A stretch of 64,000 nucleotides of DNA, from NCBI RefSeq assembly GCF_014640555.1, contig NZ_BMHE01000031.1, positions 1 through 64,000 of the forward strand, written 5' to 3'. How positions within the stretch are numbered: the stretch's first letter is position 1; every line of letters starts with the position of its first letter. Both the position numbers and the translations under genes were made by a program. This document shows positions 17,417 to 26,113 of this stretch, piece by piece. The notes below the pieces were generated by a model, which saw only the letters and a program-made list of their open reading frames with translations, was not told where the DNA came from and searched no databases. Origin of the DNA: Paenibacillus marchantiophytorum (GTDB lineage: Bacteria > Bacillota > Bacilli > Paenibacillales > NBRC-103111).

Positions 17417-18271
17417 CTAGATGTCTAGATGGATGCCGCTGGTTTGCTGTTCCAGCATTTTCTTGACGATCGTGCCGATGTGCGCGCCGCCTTCAAGCGG
17501 AGGCGTTCCTCCACGATGAATGTTGGAAATGACCGTGCGGTCGCTCTCTACCGTGCCTTTGCGCGGTTTGTAGCACATATAAGCGCTAAGTGATTGTGAC
17601 GAAACGAGTCCGGGTCTTTCCCCGATCAACAATACGAGTACGTCTGGCTGCACAATTTCGCCAATATGATCCATGACAGCTACCCTGCCTCCGCGCACGA
17701 AAAAAGGAGTTCCTGTGGATAACCCGTAAGAAGCAAGTGAATCGAGCAGCGCCGGATAGACATCACGCAAATTGGCATCCACCGCATTGGCGCTTAAACC
17801 ATCCGATACCACGATCTGCACCTGCGGCTTGAGCTTGCATCTAGCCTGGATCGCTGCGATGCCTTCATCCGTAACGATCCGCCCCATATCGGGGCGTTTC
17901 AAATAGTTTTCTGTATTCTCGTAGCGCGTTTCCACCGTAAATAAACCGAATTGCTCCAAAAGTGTCGCACTTGCCTCCCCATAGATGGAATCCACGGCTG
18001 CGGCATGATCACGGCGAAATTTAAGCACCTCTTTGGTGAGCGCTCTTGTTCCGGCACGCCATACCCCTATTCTTGCAGGAGTGCTTGCAAGCAGCTCGTT
18101 CATCCCTTCCGCCCATTTGGGATTGGGGATTGGTGAGACACTTGTATCCAAGCTCAAGTTTGGTTCTGCCGAAGGGACTACGGTATCCGCAGCTTGGGAC
18201 AAGGCCAACTTCTTCGCAAGCTCAGCCATCACTCTATCCACAAGCTGGTCCAGCGGGACTGCATGGTTCAT
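17417..18271 (-). CDS. eutC: Ethanolamine ammonia-lyase small subunit
   Basis: A 284-residue EutC, partner of EutB in the adenosylcobalamin-dependent cleavage of ethanolamine to acetaldehyde and ammonia. Recognisable blocks include the RIGVWRAGTR segment (about 70), IVVSDGLSANA (about 155) and LVLLIGERPGL (about 210). The N-terminus (PLDQLVDRVMAELAKKL) forms an amphipathic helix of the encapsulation-peptide type that targets EutC to the microcompartment lumen, followed by a flexible linker. Its start lies 24 bp downstream of the eutB stop. Confidence 0.96.
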   Translation of the reverse strand: MNHAVPLDQLVDRVMAELAKKLALSQAADTVVPSAEPNLSLDTSVSPIPNPKWAEGMNELLASTPARIGVWRAGTRALTKEVLKFRRDHAAAVDSIYGEASATLLEQFGLFTVETRYENTENYLKRPDMGRIVTDEGIAAIQARCKLKPQVQIVVSDGLSANAVDANLRDVYPALLDSLASYGLSTGTPFFVRGGRVAVMDHIGEIVQPDVLVLLIGERPGLVSSQSLSAYMCYKPRKGTVESDRTVISNIHRGGTPPLEGGAHIGTIVKKMLEQQTSGIHLDI

Positions 18272-18295
18272 GAAGGTTCCTCCCTCGTGCAGGCG

Positions 18296-19657
18296 CTACA
18301 TAAAAAGGGTCGGATCACCCGCCAAGGGCGTTAATCGACCCTTTTCCATAATGCCCATTTTGACCAGCCATTGCTCAAAAGCCGGGGCTGGACGCAGCCT
18401 CATCAATTCCCTTAGCGTCGCGATATCGTGATAACTCGTCGATTGGTAGTTGAGCATGCAGTCGTCTGCCATTGCTACCCCAATCAGATAGTTAACGCCG
18501 GCAGCAGATAGCAGCACCGCCAAATTATCCATATCATTCTGATCCGCCTTCATATGGTTCGTATAGCAAACATCCACACCCATCGGCAGCTGCTGCAGCT
18601 TGCCCATGAAGTGGTCCTCCAAACCAGCTCGAATAACCTGCTTGCTGTCATACAAATACTCAGGACCAATAAAACCAACGACCGTATTGACGATAAACGG
18701 ATTATATCTGCGAGCCAGCCCATAACAGCGGGACTCCAATGTCACCTGATCGATACCGTAATGCGCTTCGGCGGACAGTTCAGAGCCTTGGCCCGTTTCA
18801 AAATACCATAGATTCGGCCCTGTCCCCGTGCCATCCGTGGCAATCAGCGCATCTGCTTCATCCAGCAGAGCAATATCGATGCCGAAGGCTTTGTTCCCCT
18901 CTTCCGTGCCAGCCAAACTTTGAAACACCATATCCGCTGGAGCGCCTTGGCGAATAGCCCGCATCTGAGTTTTGATATGAGCCAGGACGCAATTCTGTGT
19001 CGGAATCTGCCACTTTTCCATTACTTCCTTGGTGGCCAGCAAAATATTTTTCACGCTATCCGCCGAATCGATAACTGGGTTAATGCCAATGACCGCATCA
19101 CCGATGCCATAGCTTAATGCTTCGTACAAAGCGGCCTTGATCCCCTGAATATTGTCCGTAGGATGATTGGGTTGAGCCCGGCCAGACAGCACACCCTTTT
19201 GACCAATCGTGATGTTGCAATGCGAGGTGACCTCCATTTTGGCGGCAGCTTGCACAAGATCCAGATTGCTCATTAATTTGGCTGCAGCGGCAACCATTTC
19301 ACTGGTTAAACCGCGGGAAAGCCTGCGAATCTCATCATTCCCGGTTTCTTGCCGCAGCAGATACTCCCGCAGCTCCGCCACCGTCCAATTGCGAACCTCT
19401 GTATAAATCTTCTCGTTCAGCCCTTCCTCGATCACCCGCGACACTTCATCGATCTCCGGCGGCAGCAGCGGATGATTGCGAATGTCAGCCAGCGTCAAAT
19501 CAGCCAGAACGAGCTTGGCGGCAACCCGCTCCTTCGCATCCTGTGCAGCAATGCCGGCCAGTTGATCGCCTGATTTCTCCTCATTGGCCTTCGCCATGAC
19601 TTCGGTTAAATGTCGAAATTGAAAGGTCGTACCGAGCAGCGTAGTCTTCAGGTTCAC
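18296..19657 (-). CDS. eutB: Ethanolamine ammonia-lyase large subunit
   Basis: A 453-residue EutB, the catalytic barrel subunit, of full family length. Features include KAALYEALSYGIGDAVIGIN (about 190-210), ALIATDGTGTGPNLWYFETG (about 290) and the C-terminal HDIATLRELM. It works with EutC and adenosylcobalamin. The start overlaps the eutA stop by four bases (ATGA), so the two genes are translationally coupled. Confidence 0.97.
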   Translation of the reverse strand: MNLKTTLLGTTFQFRHLTEVMAKANEEKSGDQLAGIAAQDAKERVAAKLVLADLTLADIRNHPLLPPEIDEVSRVIEEGLNEKIYTEVRNWTVAELREYLLRQETGNDEIRRLSRGLTSEMVAAAAKLMSNLDLVQAAAKMEVTSHCNITIGQKGVLSGRAQPNHPTDNIQGIKAALYEALSYGIGDAVIGINPVIDSADSVKNILLATKEVMEKWQIPTQNCVLAHIKTQMRAIRQGAPADMVFQSLAGTEEGNKAFGIDIALLDEADALIATDGTGTGPNLWYFETGQGSELSAEAHYGIDQVTLESRCYGLARRYNPFIVNTVVGFIGPEYLYDSKQVIRAGLEDHFMGKLQQLPMGVDVCYTNHMKADQNDMDNLAVLLSAAGVNYLIGVAMADDCMLNYQSTSYHDIATLRELMRLRPAPAFEQWLVKMGIMEKGRLTPLAGDPTLFM

Positions 19658-21147
19658 GGGCTTATCCCCTCCGCTCTGTTATGGAAGGCCAGCGTCTTCA
19701 CCACGACCGGAATCATGATCCCGGAGATCGGCTCGCCCAAATCGATATAATCCCCGTGCGCCACACGGATTTGATCAATACAGATCACTTTCGGGCGCTG
19801 TCCGCACCGTCTGCTCAAGGACTGACCAAGCGCCTTCGCGATATCCGTTTCGCAAATAATGACCAAAACGGTGCTGTTTGGAAAATAGTTAACAAAATTT
19901 ACATGCAGCTGCTCCGCCAAGAACTGAAGCGAAGGATAGGTAAGGTTGTTCAGACCTGACAAAGCCAGCCCGAACGGCGGCGATTGCGCTTGGTCGAAGA
20001 GGCTTGCGCCGCTTCTCATGACGGCATCCATGCTAGCTGCCAGCAGCCCCGTCTGCTCAAGCATCTGCGGCGTGAGTTCAAGCTTAAGCACGGGCAGATT
20101 GCGTATCGGCAGCAGCGATGCATCCAGATGCACCGTCGCGCCGCTGATCTCCGTGCTCTGCATGCCAGCGCCGATGACCGTCGCTCTGACCGTCTGATCC
20201 GCTTGTACAAGGCGGATTGGATACTGCGCTGAGCACATCTTCCAGGTGTGCGCAAGCAAGGGGCCGATATCTTGATGTATCGCGGTTTCAGCTAAACAAA
20301 GCGGAGCCTTTCCTTCCATTAGCAGACCGATGCCTCCAGATACCATCCATTCTTCAATGGGAGGGATCGCTGCAAGAGGATCGCCGTTGAGCAAGGAGCG
20401 AAGCGGCGCATCCTGCGCAGGCGTCGTACGCCCACTCAAATAATCCATCAGACTGCGGCACATGCCCAGGCAGATCTCTTGAAGGTGCGTAAAGCTAACC
20501 GTATCGCCAGCCTCCATATCGTATCCGCTCGCCTTCAACCACGGACGGATAGATTGCGATACATCCAGTACAGTGCCTGTTGCGTCTATCTGGATAAGCC
20601 TGCCGCCGACATGAAAAGTTACGGTGCCAACGAGCTTGCCCCTTAGGAAAATAGCTGCATTCGCGGTGCCGCCGCCGATATCAATACTCGCTACTGCACC
20701 GCGAATCTGCAGGGAGCGGCGCTCCGCCCCAGCCCCTTTGCCAGCAAGCAGCCCTTCCAGATCGGCCCCTGCCGTTGCGACCACGAAGTCGCCCGAGCGC
20801 TCGGCGAGGAGATGCAGAATTTGCCTCGCATTTGTTTTATTGGCCGTTTCACCGGTGATGATGACAGCACCGGACTTCAAATCGGCAGGGCGAATACCCG
20901 CCTGTTCGTACTCCAAAGCCACGATTTCCCAGATGCGCTCGGCATTGATCTCGTCCCTGCTCTTCAGCGGCGTCGTATAAATCGGGCTTGCGTGCAGCAA
21001 CTCCCGCTCCGCGATCTCGAATCTCGGCAGGCTGAGCGCGCCGGATGAGCGCGCTAATTTCAAACGACTTACAACCATCTTCGTTGTGCTTGTTCCGATA
21101 TCAAGCCCGACGCTTGTGATCCATTCATTCTGCATATGCTTGTTCAC
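19654..21147 (-). CDS. eutA: Ethanolamine ammonia-lyase reactivase EutA
   Basis: A 497-residue ASKHA-fold protein that reactivates ethanolamine ammonia-lyase by exchanging damaged cobalamin with ATP. The phosphate-1 loop GLDIGTSTTKMV (about 14-25), GAVASIDIGGGTANAAI (about 150) and the ETANKTNARQ block support this. It overlaps eutP upstream and eutB downstream by four bases each. Because no eutT adenosyltransferase is nearby, EutA would depend on a corrinoid adenosylation enzyme encoded elsewhere. Confidence 0.95.
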   Translation of the reverse strand: MNKHMQNEWITSVGLDIGTSTTKMVVSRLKLARSSGALSLPRFEIAERELLHASPIYTTPLKSRDEINAERIWEIVALEYEQAGIRPADLKSGAVIITGETANKTNARQILHLLAERSGDFVVATAGADLEGLLAGKGAGAERRSLQIRGAVASIDIGGGTANAAIFLRGKLVGTVTFHVGGRLIQIDATGTVLDVSQSIRPWLKASGYDMEAGDTVSFTHLQEICLGMCRSLMDYLSGRTTPAQDAPLRSLLNGDPLAAIPPIEEWMVSGGIGLLMEGKAPLCLAETAIHQDIGPLLAHTWKMCSAQYPIRLVQADQTVRATVIGAGMQSTEISGATVHLDASLLPIRNLPVLKLELTPQMLEQTGLLAASMDAVMRSGASLFDQAQSPPFGLALSGLNNLTYPSLQFLAEQLHVNFVNYFPNSTVLVIICETDIAKALGQSLSRRCGQRPKVICIDQIRVAHGDYIDLGEPISGIMIPVVVKTLAFHNRAEGISP

Positions 21148-21593
21148 CTATCCCGTTGATGCATGATCTCCATAAGTCGCTCCTTGAGCTTTGCAATACC
21201 TTCCATCGATGCAGCCGATGTCAGGAAGATTTCCCCTTCTGGCAGCGACTGTCTCAGCAGCAGGATCGCGCGATCGATGTCAGCCTTAGGGTGATCGATT
21301 TTGGTCACCGCACCCACTGTGCGAACAGGAAATCCCTGCTCAAACCCAGGAGGGAAAAAGTTCCTGTCCCTCGCAGCATCTTGTACGAAGAGTACCGCTG
21401 CTGTCTCGTGAGAGGTCGCCATGAGGGAGCGGTAATACAGCGGATTCTCGCTGTATTCGCCTGGTGTGTCGATGATCCAGTCCCGATAGACCAGGCTTTG
21501 GGTTTTGATGGCCGGATCGGATTCCCCGAACAAGGCCTTCATTAAGGTTGATTTGCCTGCGCCCACTGCGCCGATAATCATTACTTTTCTCAT
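21144..21593 (-). CDS. eutP: EutP/PduV-type small GTPase-like protein
   Basis: A 149-residue P-loop protein with Walker A GAVGAGKST (8-16), a switch-like DTPGEYSENP (about 42) and TKIDHPKAD (about 98), matching EutP/PduV. Such proteins are associated with microcompartments, and EutP has been described as an acetate kinase in some organisms. It lies between eutS and eutA with tight spacing. Confidence 0.92.
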   Translation of the reverse strand: MRKVMIIGAVGAGKSTLMKALFGESDPAIKTQSLVYRDWIIDTPGEYSENPLYYRSLMATSHETAAVLFVQDAARDRNFFPPGFEQGFPVRTVGAVTKIDHPKADIDRAILLLRQSLPEGEIFLTSAASMEGIAKLKERLMEIMHQRDR

Positions 21594-21597
21594 AGCT

Positions 21598-21939
21598 TCA
21601 AGACCTTGTAATCGGCGCAGTCGCGAATTTCAGCTTTCCCTGCAAAAAATCGTTCACAGCCTCCAGCGCCATCTCCACCGCAGCCACTTCCCCCGTAAGC
21701 ACGAGCGAACCCGTGAATCGATCCAAATAACCGATGCCCACATTGGCTGCTTTGGTTGCAATATCTGCGGCAATAATGGCTGTTTCTGTAGGGGTAAGCG
21801 TTAGAATACCGATCGCATTCCGCTCTTCGATGCCAAGTTTCGTATACAAAACGGGGTCTGGATTGGCAATCACATGAGCCAGCGTGAGTTGTTTGCCAGG
21901 CACGTATTCTTGAATTACTCGCTGTTTCTCTTCTTCCAT
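21598..21939 (-). CDS. eutS: Microcompartment shell protein EutS
   Basis: A 113-residue BMC-domain hexamer protein of the EutS/PduU type. It has the N-terminal QEYVPGKQLTLAHVIANP segment that forms the pore-capping beta-barrel, and the characteristic RNAIGILTLTPTETAIIAADIA core. The ribosome site CGAGGGG precedes the ATG. It overlaps the end of eutN by 25 bp in another frame. Confidence 0.95.
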   Translation of the reverse strand: MEEEKQRVIQEYVPGKQLTLAHVIANPDPVLYTKLGIEERNAIGILTLTPTETAIIAADIATKAANVGIGYLDRFTGSLVLTGEVAAVEMALEAVNDFLQGKLKFATAPITRS

Positions 21940-22232
21940 GCGTTCCCCTCGGTTTCTTGTGCGACCTGTGAGACCTCATAGCTATCTACAATGCCTACGA
22001 TCATCGCATCGATCGGCACCTTTCTATCCGTGAACAAGGTTCGCGCCGGACTGCCTCTGGATACGATCACGTTCTCGCCGACACCGGCTCCAATGCGGTC
22101 TGCGGCAATGATCGGCGTGCCCGCTTCACTGTCTTGGAAATCCATGGGCTGGATCACTAATAACTTGAGATTATCCATGCCCACTTCTTTTTGCGTAGCC
22201 CATACACTGCCGATTACCTTCCCTAAAAACAT
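21915..22232 (-). CDS. eutN: Microcompartment vertex protein EutN
   Basis: A 105-residue EutN/CcmL-family protein. The start MFLGKVIGSVWATQK, the LKLLVIQPMD strand and the GVGENVIVSRGS loop are diagnostic. Members form pentamers capping the vertices of polyhedral shells. A C-terminal tail rich in charged residues runs into the eutS start region. Confidence 0.95.
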   Translation of the reverse strand: MFLGKVIGSVWATQKEVGMDNLKLLVIQPMDFQDSEAGTPIIAADRIGAGVGENVIVSRGSPARTLFTDRKVPIDAMIVGIVDSYEVSQVAQETEGNAWKKRNSE

Positions 22233-22238
22233 AGGACC

Positions 22239-23042
22239 TCACCCTTCAGCCGTATAATCGATCGTAATCCCTTTCTCTTGGAGCATGTCTTTGGCAAGAG
22301 CAGAAATAATCGTTTTTCGGCCAACTTGCAAGGTGCGAAAAGGTTTCTTCTTGATTTCCCGCGCCACCCAATCCGCAGAGACAAGCCTTCCTTTGTAGAC
22401 GATAGCCCCGTCTGCCACTTGAATACCCACTTCTGTACGTGCAGGAGTGGAACGAATTTTACTCACTGCCATCTCCGCCAACTTCTTCAACGGACCAAAT
22501 TCTACGCCGTACATTTGCAGTTCCATTTTGTAATAATCAAAAAGGTTCACATAAGGCTTAGGCAGCGTTAGCGTCTTAAGCGTTCGGCGTTCAGCCCGTT
22601 TGAGACCCGAAATATCATCGCCGATCAAAACGAATTTATGTTGGACCAAGGTGGAGAAAATAATCTCCGAAATAATCGTCCCTTTCATGCCCAGAGCAGC
22701 GCGTGCCGCATTATCCAGATCAATTTCTGGAATCACAATGCCCTCATAATCTTGCGGCACCTCCAGAGGCGACGGGGCGAACTCGTCGGAGGCTATGATT
22801 TTGCCGCGACCGCTGCATTCTACCTGATGTTTCCCGAGCCAAGACGATGCTTCGCCATCCAGAAATAAAATATCATGATGAATGTCATGATTCGTTAACC
22901 ATATAAAATGATCCGTAAAAGCCTCATGAGCCGTACTGTCATGGAAAATGTATAGCACCTTAGGCTGCTTAATCTCCTGTCTGTTTGCTGCATTCAGAAG
23001 CTCACGGACAATAGACTCGACCATCATCTTAATCTCCACCAA
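22239..23042 (-). CDS. Microcompartment-associated flavoprotein-like protein, function unknown
   Basis: 267 residues, not confidently named. A short N-terminal amphipathic helix (MMVESIVRELL) resembles an encapsulation peptide. The middle has a Rossmann/flavoprotein-like alternation with a VLYIFHDSTAHEAF strand-turn (about 30), VIPEIDLDNAARAALG (about 110) and FVLIGDDISGLKRAE (about 148). The C-terminal 40 residues (TIISALAKDMLQEKGI) resemble the small module at the N-terminus of EutT/PduL-type proteins. Related genes accompany pduL and eutN in firmicute ethanolamine operons. The start is TTG 23042 or GTG 23039, both served by AAGGAGG. Only 3 bp separate it from pduL. Confidence 0.6.
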   Translation of the reverse strand: MVEIKMMVESIVRELLNAANRQEIKQPKVLYIFHDSTAHEAFTDHFIWLTNHDIHHDILFLDGEASSWLGKHQVECSGRGKIIASDEFAPSPLEVPQDYEGIVIPEIDLDNAARAALGMKGTIISEIIFSTLVQHKFVLIGDDISGLKRAERRTLKTLTLPKPYVNLFDYYKMELQMYGVEFGPLKKLAEMAVSKIRSTPARTEVGIQVADGAIVYKGRLVSADWVAREIKKKPFRTLQVGRKTIISALAKDMLQEKGITIDYTAEG

Positions 23043-23045
23043 GAG

Positions 23046-23810
23046 TTACCTCCTTTCGGTACTCATGATTTGCCCGTTTCTGCCAATGACCTGAACTTGG
23101 TCGCCTGAGCTCAAATGGGCCGCATTCGCTTCATCGATGTCGATATGAAAATCCAGCGAATACTGCGCGCTTACCCGTACGACTGTCTCCGCAAAAATAA
23201 GCGGCCGCTCCCCAGCCGTTTGCACGATGAGCCGATCGCCTTGATTGACCTCGAAGAGGCGGGCGTCATCCGGGGACATATGCACATGATTTTTGGCTAT
23301 GATCAGCCCCTGCTGCAAAACAACCACGCCACTTGCCCCCACAAGTGCAATGCCAGGCGTCCCCTGGATATCGCCGGATAGTCGGACCGGTGGATGAATG
23401 CCCAGCGCATAGCCATCTGTGCGTGAAATTTCCACTTGGGACGCCCCGCGTGAGGGACCTAGAATCCGTACCTGTTGGATGATGCTCTTGGGACCAAGCA
23501 AAGCGACGGTTTCGCGAGCAGCGAACTGCCCCTGCTGGGTAAGCTCGCGAAGTGGCGTTAGTGTGTAACCAGCGCCGAATAACGCCTGAACATGCTCGGG
23601 TGACAGGTGAACATGCCGATTGGACACGCCAACAGGAATACCCGGTAGAATTCGTGGATTTGACGACTGGGCAGACCTCAGTGCGATGCCTCGATCTTTT
23701 AGAAAATCAGCGGCCGCCGGCGTCAGCCTATCCCCCTCTTTCAGCAAATATGGATTGGGAATACCTTTCACCAGCAGCGTACGCAGATGCGTTTCCGTAA
23801 TAAGCGCCAT
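23046..23810 (-). CDS. pduL: Phosphate propanoyltransferase/phosphotransacetylase PduL (EutD role)
   Basis: 254 residues. The two histidine-rich metal-site motifs SNRHVHLS (about 65) and AKNHVHMS (about 175) are those of PduL, which converts acyl-CoA and phosphate to acyl-phosphate inside the shell. Here the substrate would be acetyl-CoA from EutE. The first 45 residues (HLRTLL...RLTPAAADFLKDRGI) form an extra module like that at the start of EutT, possibly replacing the usual encapsulation peptide. Confidence 0.92.
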   Translation of the reverse strand: MALITETHLRTLLVKGIPNPYLLKEGDRLTPAAADFLKDRGIALRSAQSSNPRILPGIPVGVSNRHVHLSPEHVQALFGAGYTLTPLRELTQQGQFAARETVALLGPKSIIQQVRILGPSRGASQVEISRTDGYALGIHPPVRLSGDIQGTPGIALVGASGVVVLQQGLIIAKNHVHMSPDDARLFEVNQGDRLIVQTAGERPLIFAETVVRVSAQYSLDFHIDIDEANAAHLSSGDQVQVIGRNGQIMSTERR

Positions 23811-23818
23811 AGACGTAT

Positions 23819-24106
23819 TTATCCTTCAAGCTTAGGTAGAATGAACTCAATGTCGGAGTGCGGACGCGGGATGACGTGGACAGATACCAGCTCTCCCACC
23901 TTCTCCGCAGCTGCAGCACCGGCATCCGTGGCCGCTTTGACAGCACCAACATCCCCACGCACCATGACAGTAACCAAGCCGCCGCCAACATGAACTTTCC
24001 CGACCAATCTCACATTGGCGGCCTTCACCATCGCGTCCGCTGCTTCAATAGAACCTACCAAGCCCTTCGTTTCCACCATACCTAGAGCTGCCATTTCTCC
24101 TGCCAT
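23819..24106 (-). CDS. eutM: Major BMC shell protein, EutM/PduA type
   Basis: A 95-residue single BMC domain: ALGMVETKGLVGSIEAADAM, the pore region KVHVGGGLVTVMVRGDVGAV, and the ending VIPRPHSDIE. Such hexamers tile the shell facets. The start at ATG 24106 is preferred because GGAGG lies 8 bp upstream; the ATG at 24112 is only 2 bp from it. Adjacent to eutE. Confidence 0.95.
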   Translation of the reverse strand: MAGEMAALGMVETKGLVGSIEAADAMVKAANVRLVGKVHVGGGLVTVMVRGDVGAVKAATDAGAAAAEKVGELVSVHVIPRPHSDIEFILPKLEG

Positions 24107-24124
24107 TTGCATGTCCTCCTCGGG

Positions 24125-25612
24125 TTATGTATTTACCTGCATGTCGGAAAGTACATTCTTGATGATTTGCTCAACTTCTTCACGCGTAATGCCCAGCGGA
24201 TTCAAGGTGTCCAAGCTTTCCATAACCTTTGCTGTCACTTCGTCTGCCGGGGACTTCAACGGCATTTCTCTGATGCCAAAAGCTACACGCTTCCTATTCA
24301 GCAAATGCTGCGGACCAATGTTGTCTGACGTAATATTGCCTCCAAAAGAACCGCAACCGAGCGTCATCGAAGGCCAGATGCCTGTCGTTGCCCCGATGCC
24401 TCCGAACGTTGTTCCTGTATTCACCACAATGCGCGAAGCTGGCTTTTCCAACCCGAACGCCTCAATGACCGCCATGTCCTCGCCATGAATGCCGAGTGTA
24501 TGTCCAAGTCCGCCAAGCTCCAGAAGCTCCCTGCAGCGGAGGCAACCTTCTCGCCAATCGCTAACCGTGTACAGAGCAAGTACGGGGCTGAGTTTCTCCA
24601 TGGAAAAAGGATGCGCCTGCCCAACCTCCGACTCTTCCGCAATCAATACCTTTGCATCCGCTGGAATGGTTATGCCTGCCATGCCCGCAATCACTTGCGG
24701 AGAGCGGCCCACGACATTCGGATTCATCCCTTTGCCCATGGTGAGAATCGAGCTGATCTTCGCTTTTTCATCCGCGTTCAGAAAGTAAGCCCCCTGCCGC
24801 CTCAATTCGGCGACCAGCTCATCTTTGACCGCTTGATCGACGACAAGCGCTTGCTCAGAAGCGCAGATCGTTCCGTAGTCGAACGTCTTGCTTTGCACAA
24901 TCTGCCTCACTGCTTGGCTGATATTCGCGCTTTCGTGAATGTACACCGGCACATTCCCAGGTCCGACACCATAGGCTGGCTTGCCTGAGCTGTAAGCCGC
25001 TTTCACCATAGCCGTCCCGCCTGTCGCCAGAATGAGATCCGTCAACTTATGCCGCATCAATTCGCCGCTCGCCTCAACGGACGGACGGGTTAAGCAGTGA
25101 ATCAGCCCAGGCGGGGCTCCCGCTTTCTCCGCCGCAGCGCGCATAATGGCCGCTGATTCCTGTGAACAGCGCAGCGCTGCGGGATGCGGGCTGATTACGA
25201 TGGCATTCCTTGCTTTGAGTGAAATCAGGCATTTGAAAATGACTGTTGAGGTCGGATTTGTCGAAGGAATGATTGCAGCTACAATCCCAACGGGCTGAGC
25301 GATTTCCCACACCTTGTTCACATCATCCTTGCTGATGATTCCCACCGTCTGCATATCCTTGATTGCTGCATAAACATCTTGGGCAACGAATAGGTTTTTG
25401 GCCTTCTTATCGGCGGCTTTGCCAAAGCCTGTCTCTTCCACGGCCATTGCGCCAAGCCGCTCTGCCTCTGACTCCGCAGCCTCGGCCATAGCGGCTACGA
25501 TGGCGTCAATCTGCTCCTGCGTCATTGCCTCCAGCAGAATCTGCGCCGCCTTCGCCTCTTGGAGGAAATCGCGAACCTCCTGGATCGCTTGCAAATCACT
25601 ATCGAGCCTCAT
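24125..25612 (-). CDS. eutE: Acetaldehyde dehydrogenase (CoA-acylating) EutE
   Basis: 495 residues of the acylating aldehyde dehydrogenase family. The catalytic cysteine lies in DYGTICASEQALV (about 260), and the VGPGNVPVYI and IPSTNPTSTVIF segments are typical. It oxidises acetaldehyde to acetyl-CoA with NAD+ in the lumen. The usual N-terminal targeting helix is missing. Instead the C-terminus carries an amphipathic helix, ITREEVEQIIKNVLSDMQ, after a short linker. It overlaps the preceding shell gene by 4 bp. Confidence 0.95.
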   Translation of the reverse strand: MRLDSDLQAIQEVRDFLQEAKAAQILLEAMTQEQIDAIVAAMAEAAESEAERLGAMAVEETGFGKAADKKAKNLFVAQDVYAAIKDMQTVGIISKDDVNKVWEIAQPVGIVAAIIPSTNPTSTVIFKCLISLKARNAIVISPHPAALRCSQESAAIMRAAAEKAGAPPGLIHCLTRPSVEASGELMRHKLTDLILATGGTAMVKAAYSSGKPAYGVGPGNVPVYIHESANISQAVRQIVQSKTFDYGTICASEQALVVDQAVKDELVAELRRQGAYFLNADEKAKISSILTMGKGMNPNVVGRSPQVIAGMAGITIPADAKVLIAEESEVGQAHPFSMEKLSPVLALYTVSDWREGCLRCRELLELGGLGHTLGIHGEDMAVIEAFGLEKPASRIVVNTGTTFGGIGATTGIWPSMTLGCGSFGGNITSDNIGPQHLLNRKRVAFGIREMPLKSPADEVTAKVMESLDTLNPLGITREEVEQIIKNVLSDMQVNT

Positions 25613-26094
25613 GTCACGGGATCTCCCCCTTCAATATCCAATTCCTTGAAAAGCCTCAGCAGTTCGGCTTTGCTAACCAATTGGATATCCCGCCCGGCAA
25701 TCGGGAACCGCGGGGTTTGCTGTGCTAGTTCTCTGAGCTGAACGACGCTCATTCTGCTCCAGCTAGGCGCAGGCTTGTCGGGCGCAGGAGTTTGAGATGA
25801 GGATACCCTAGCGGGTATATCCCGAATCATCTCGTATACGGAAGGATCAGGCCGCGGAATCACGTGTGTGGCTAGCAGCTTCCCCACTCTCCGCGCCTCA
25901 TCGGCTCCTGCGTCCACCGCCGCTTTGACCGCTGCCACATCGCCCCAAATATAGATGGTTACGATGCCTGCATCCACTTGCTCATACGCGGTTACTCGGA
26001 CATCCGCCGTTTTGGCTGCAGCATCTGCCGCTGCAATTAAGGCAGGTAAACCATGGGTCTCGATCATACCTAGCGACATCAACTTCTCATTCAT
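25609..26094 (-). CDS. BMC shell protein with C-terminal extension (EutK-like)
   Basis: About 161 residues: an N-terminal BMC domain (about 1-90, LGMIETHGLPALIAAADAA, ending VIPRPDPSVYEM), a Ser/Pro linker, and a ~55-residue C-terminal domain (SVVQLRELAQQTPRF...KAELLRLFKEL). E. coli EutK likewise has a BMC domain plus a helical C-terminal domain, but the extension here is not clearly homologous by eye. The ATG at 26094 is preferred over a GTG at 26103 on ribosome-site spacing. Confidence 0.85.
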   Translation of the reverse strand: MNEKLMSLGMIETHGLPALIAAADAAAKTADVRVTAYEQVDAGIVTIYIWGDVAAVKAAVDAGADEARRVGKLLATHVIPRPDPSVYEMIRDIPARVSSSQTPAPDKPAPSWSRMSVVQLRELAQQTPRFPIAGRDIQLVSKAELLRLFKELDIEGGDPVT

Positions 26095-26113
26095 AGGGAA
26101 CACCCGCTTCTCT

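Noticed and set aside
19681..21048. Long plus-strand frames opposite eutA and eutP
   Set aside because: Antisense shadows of strongly supported eut genes.
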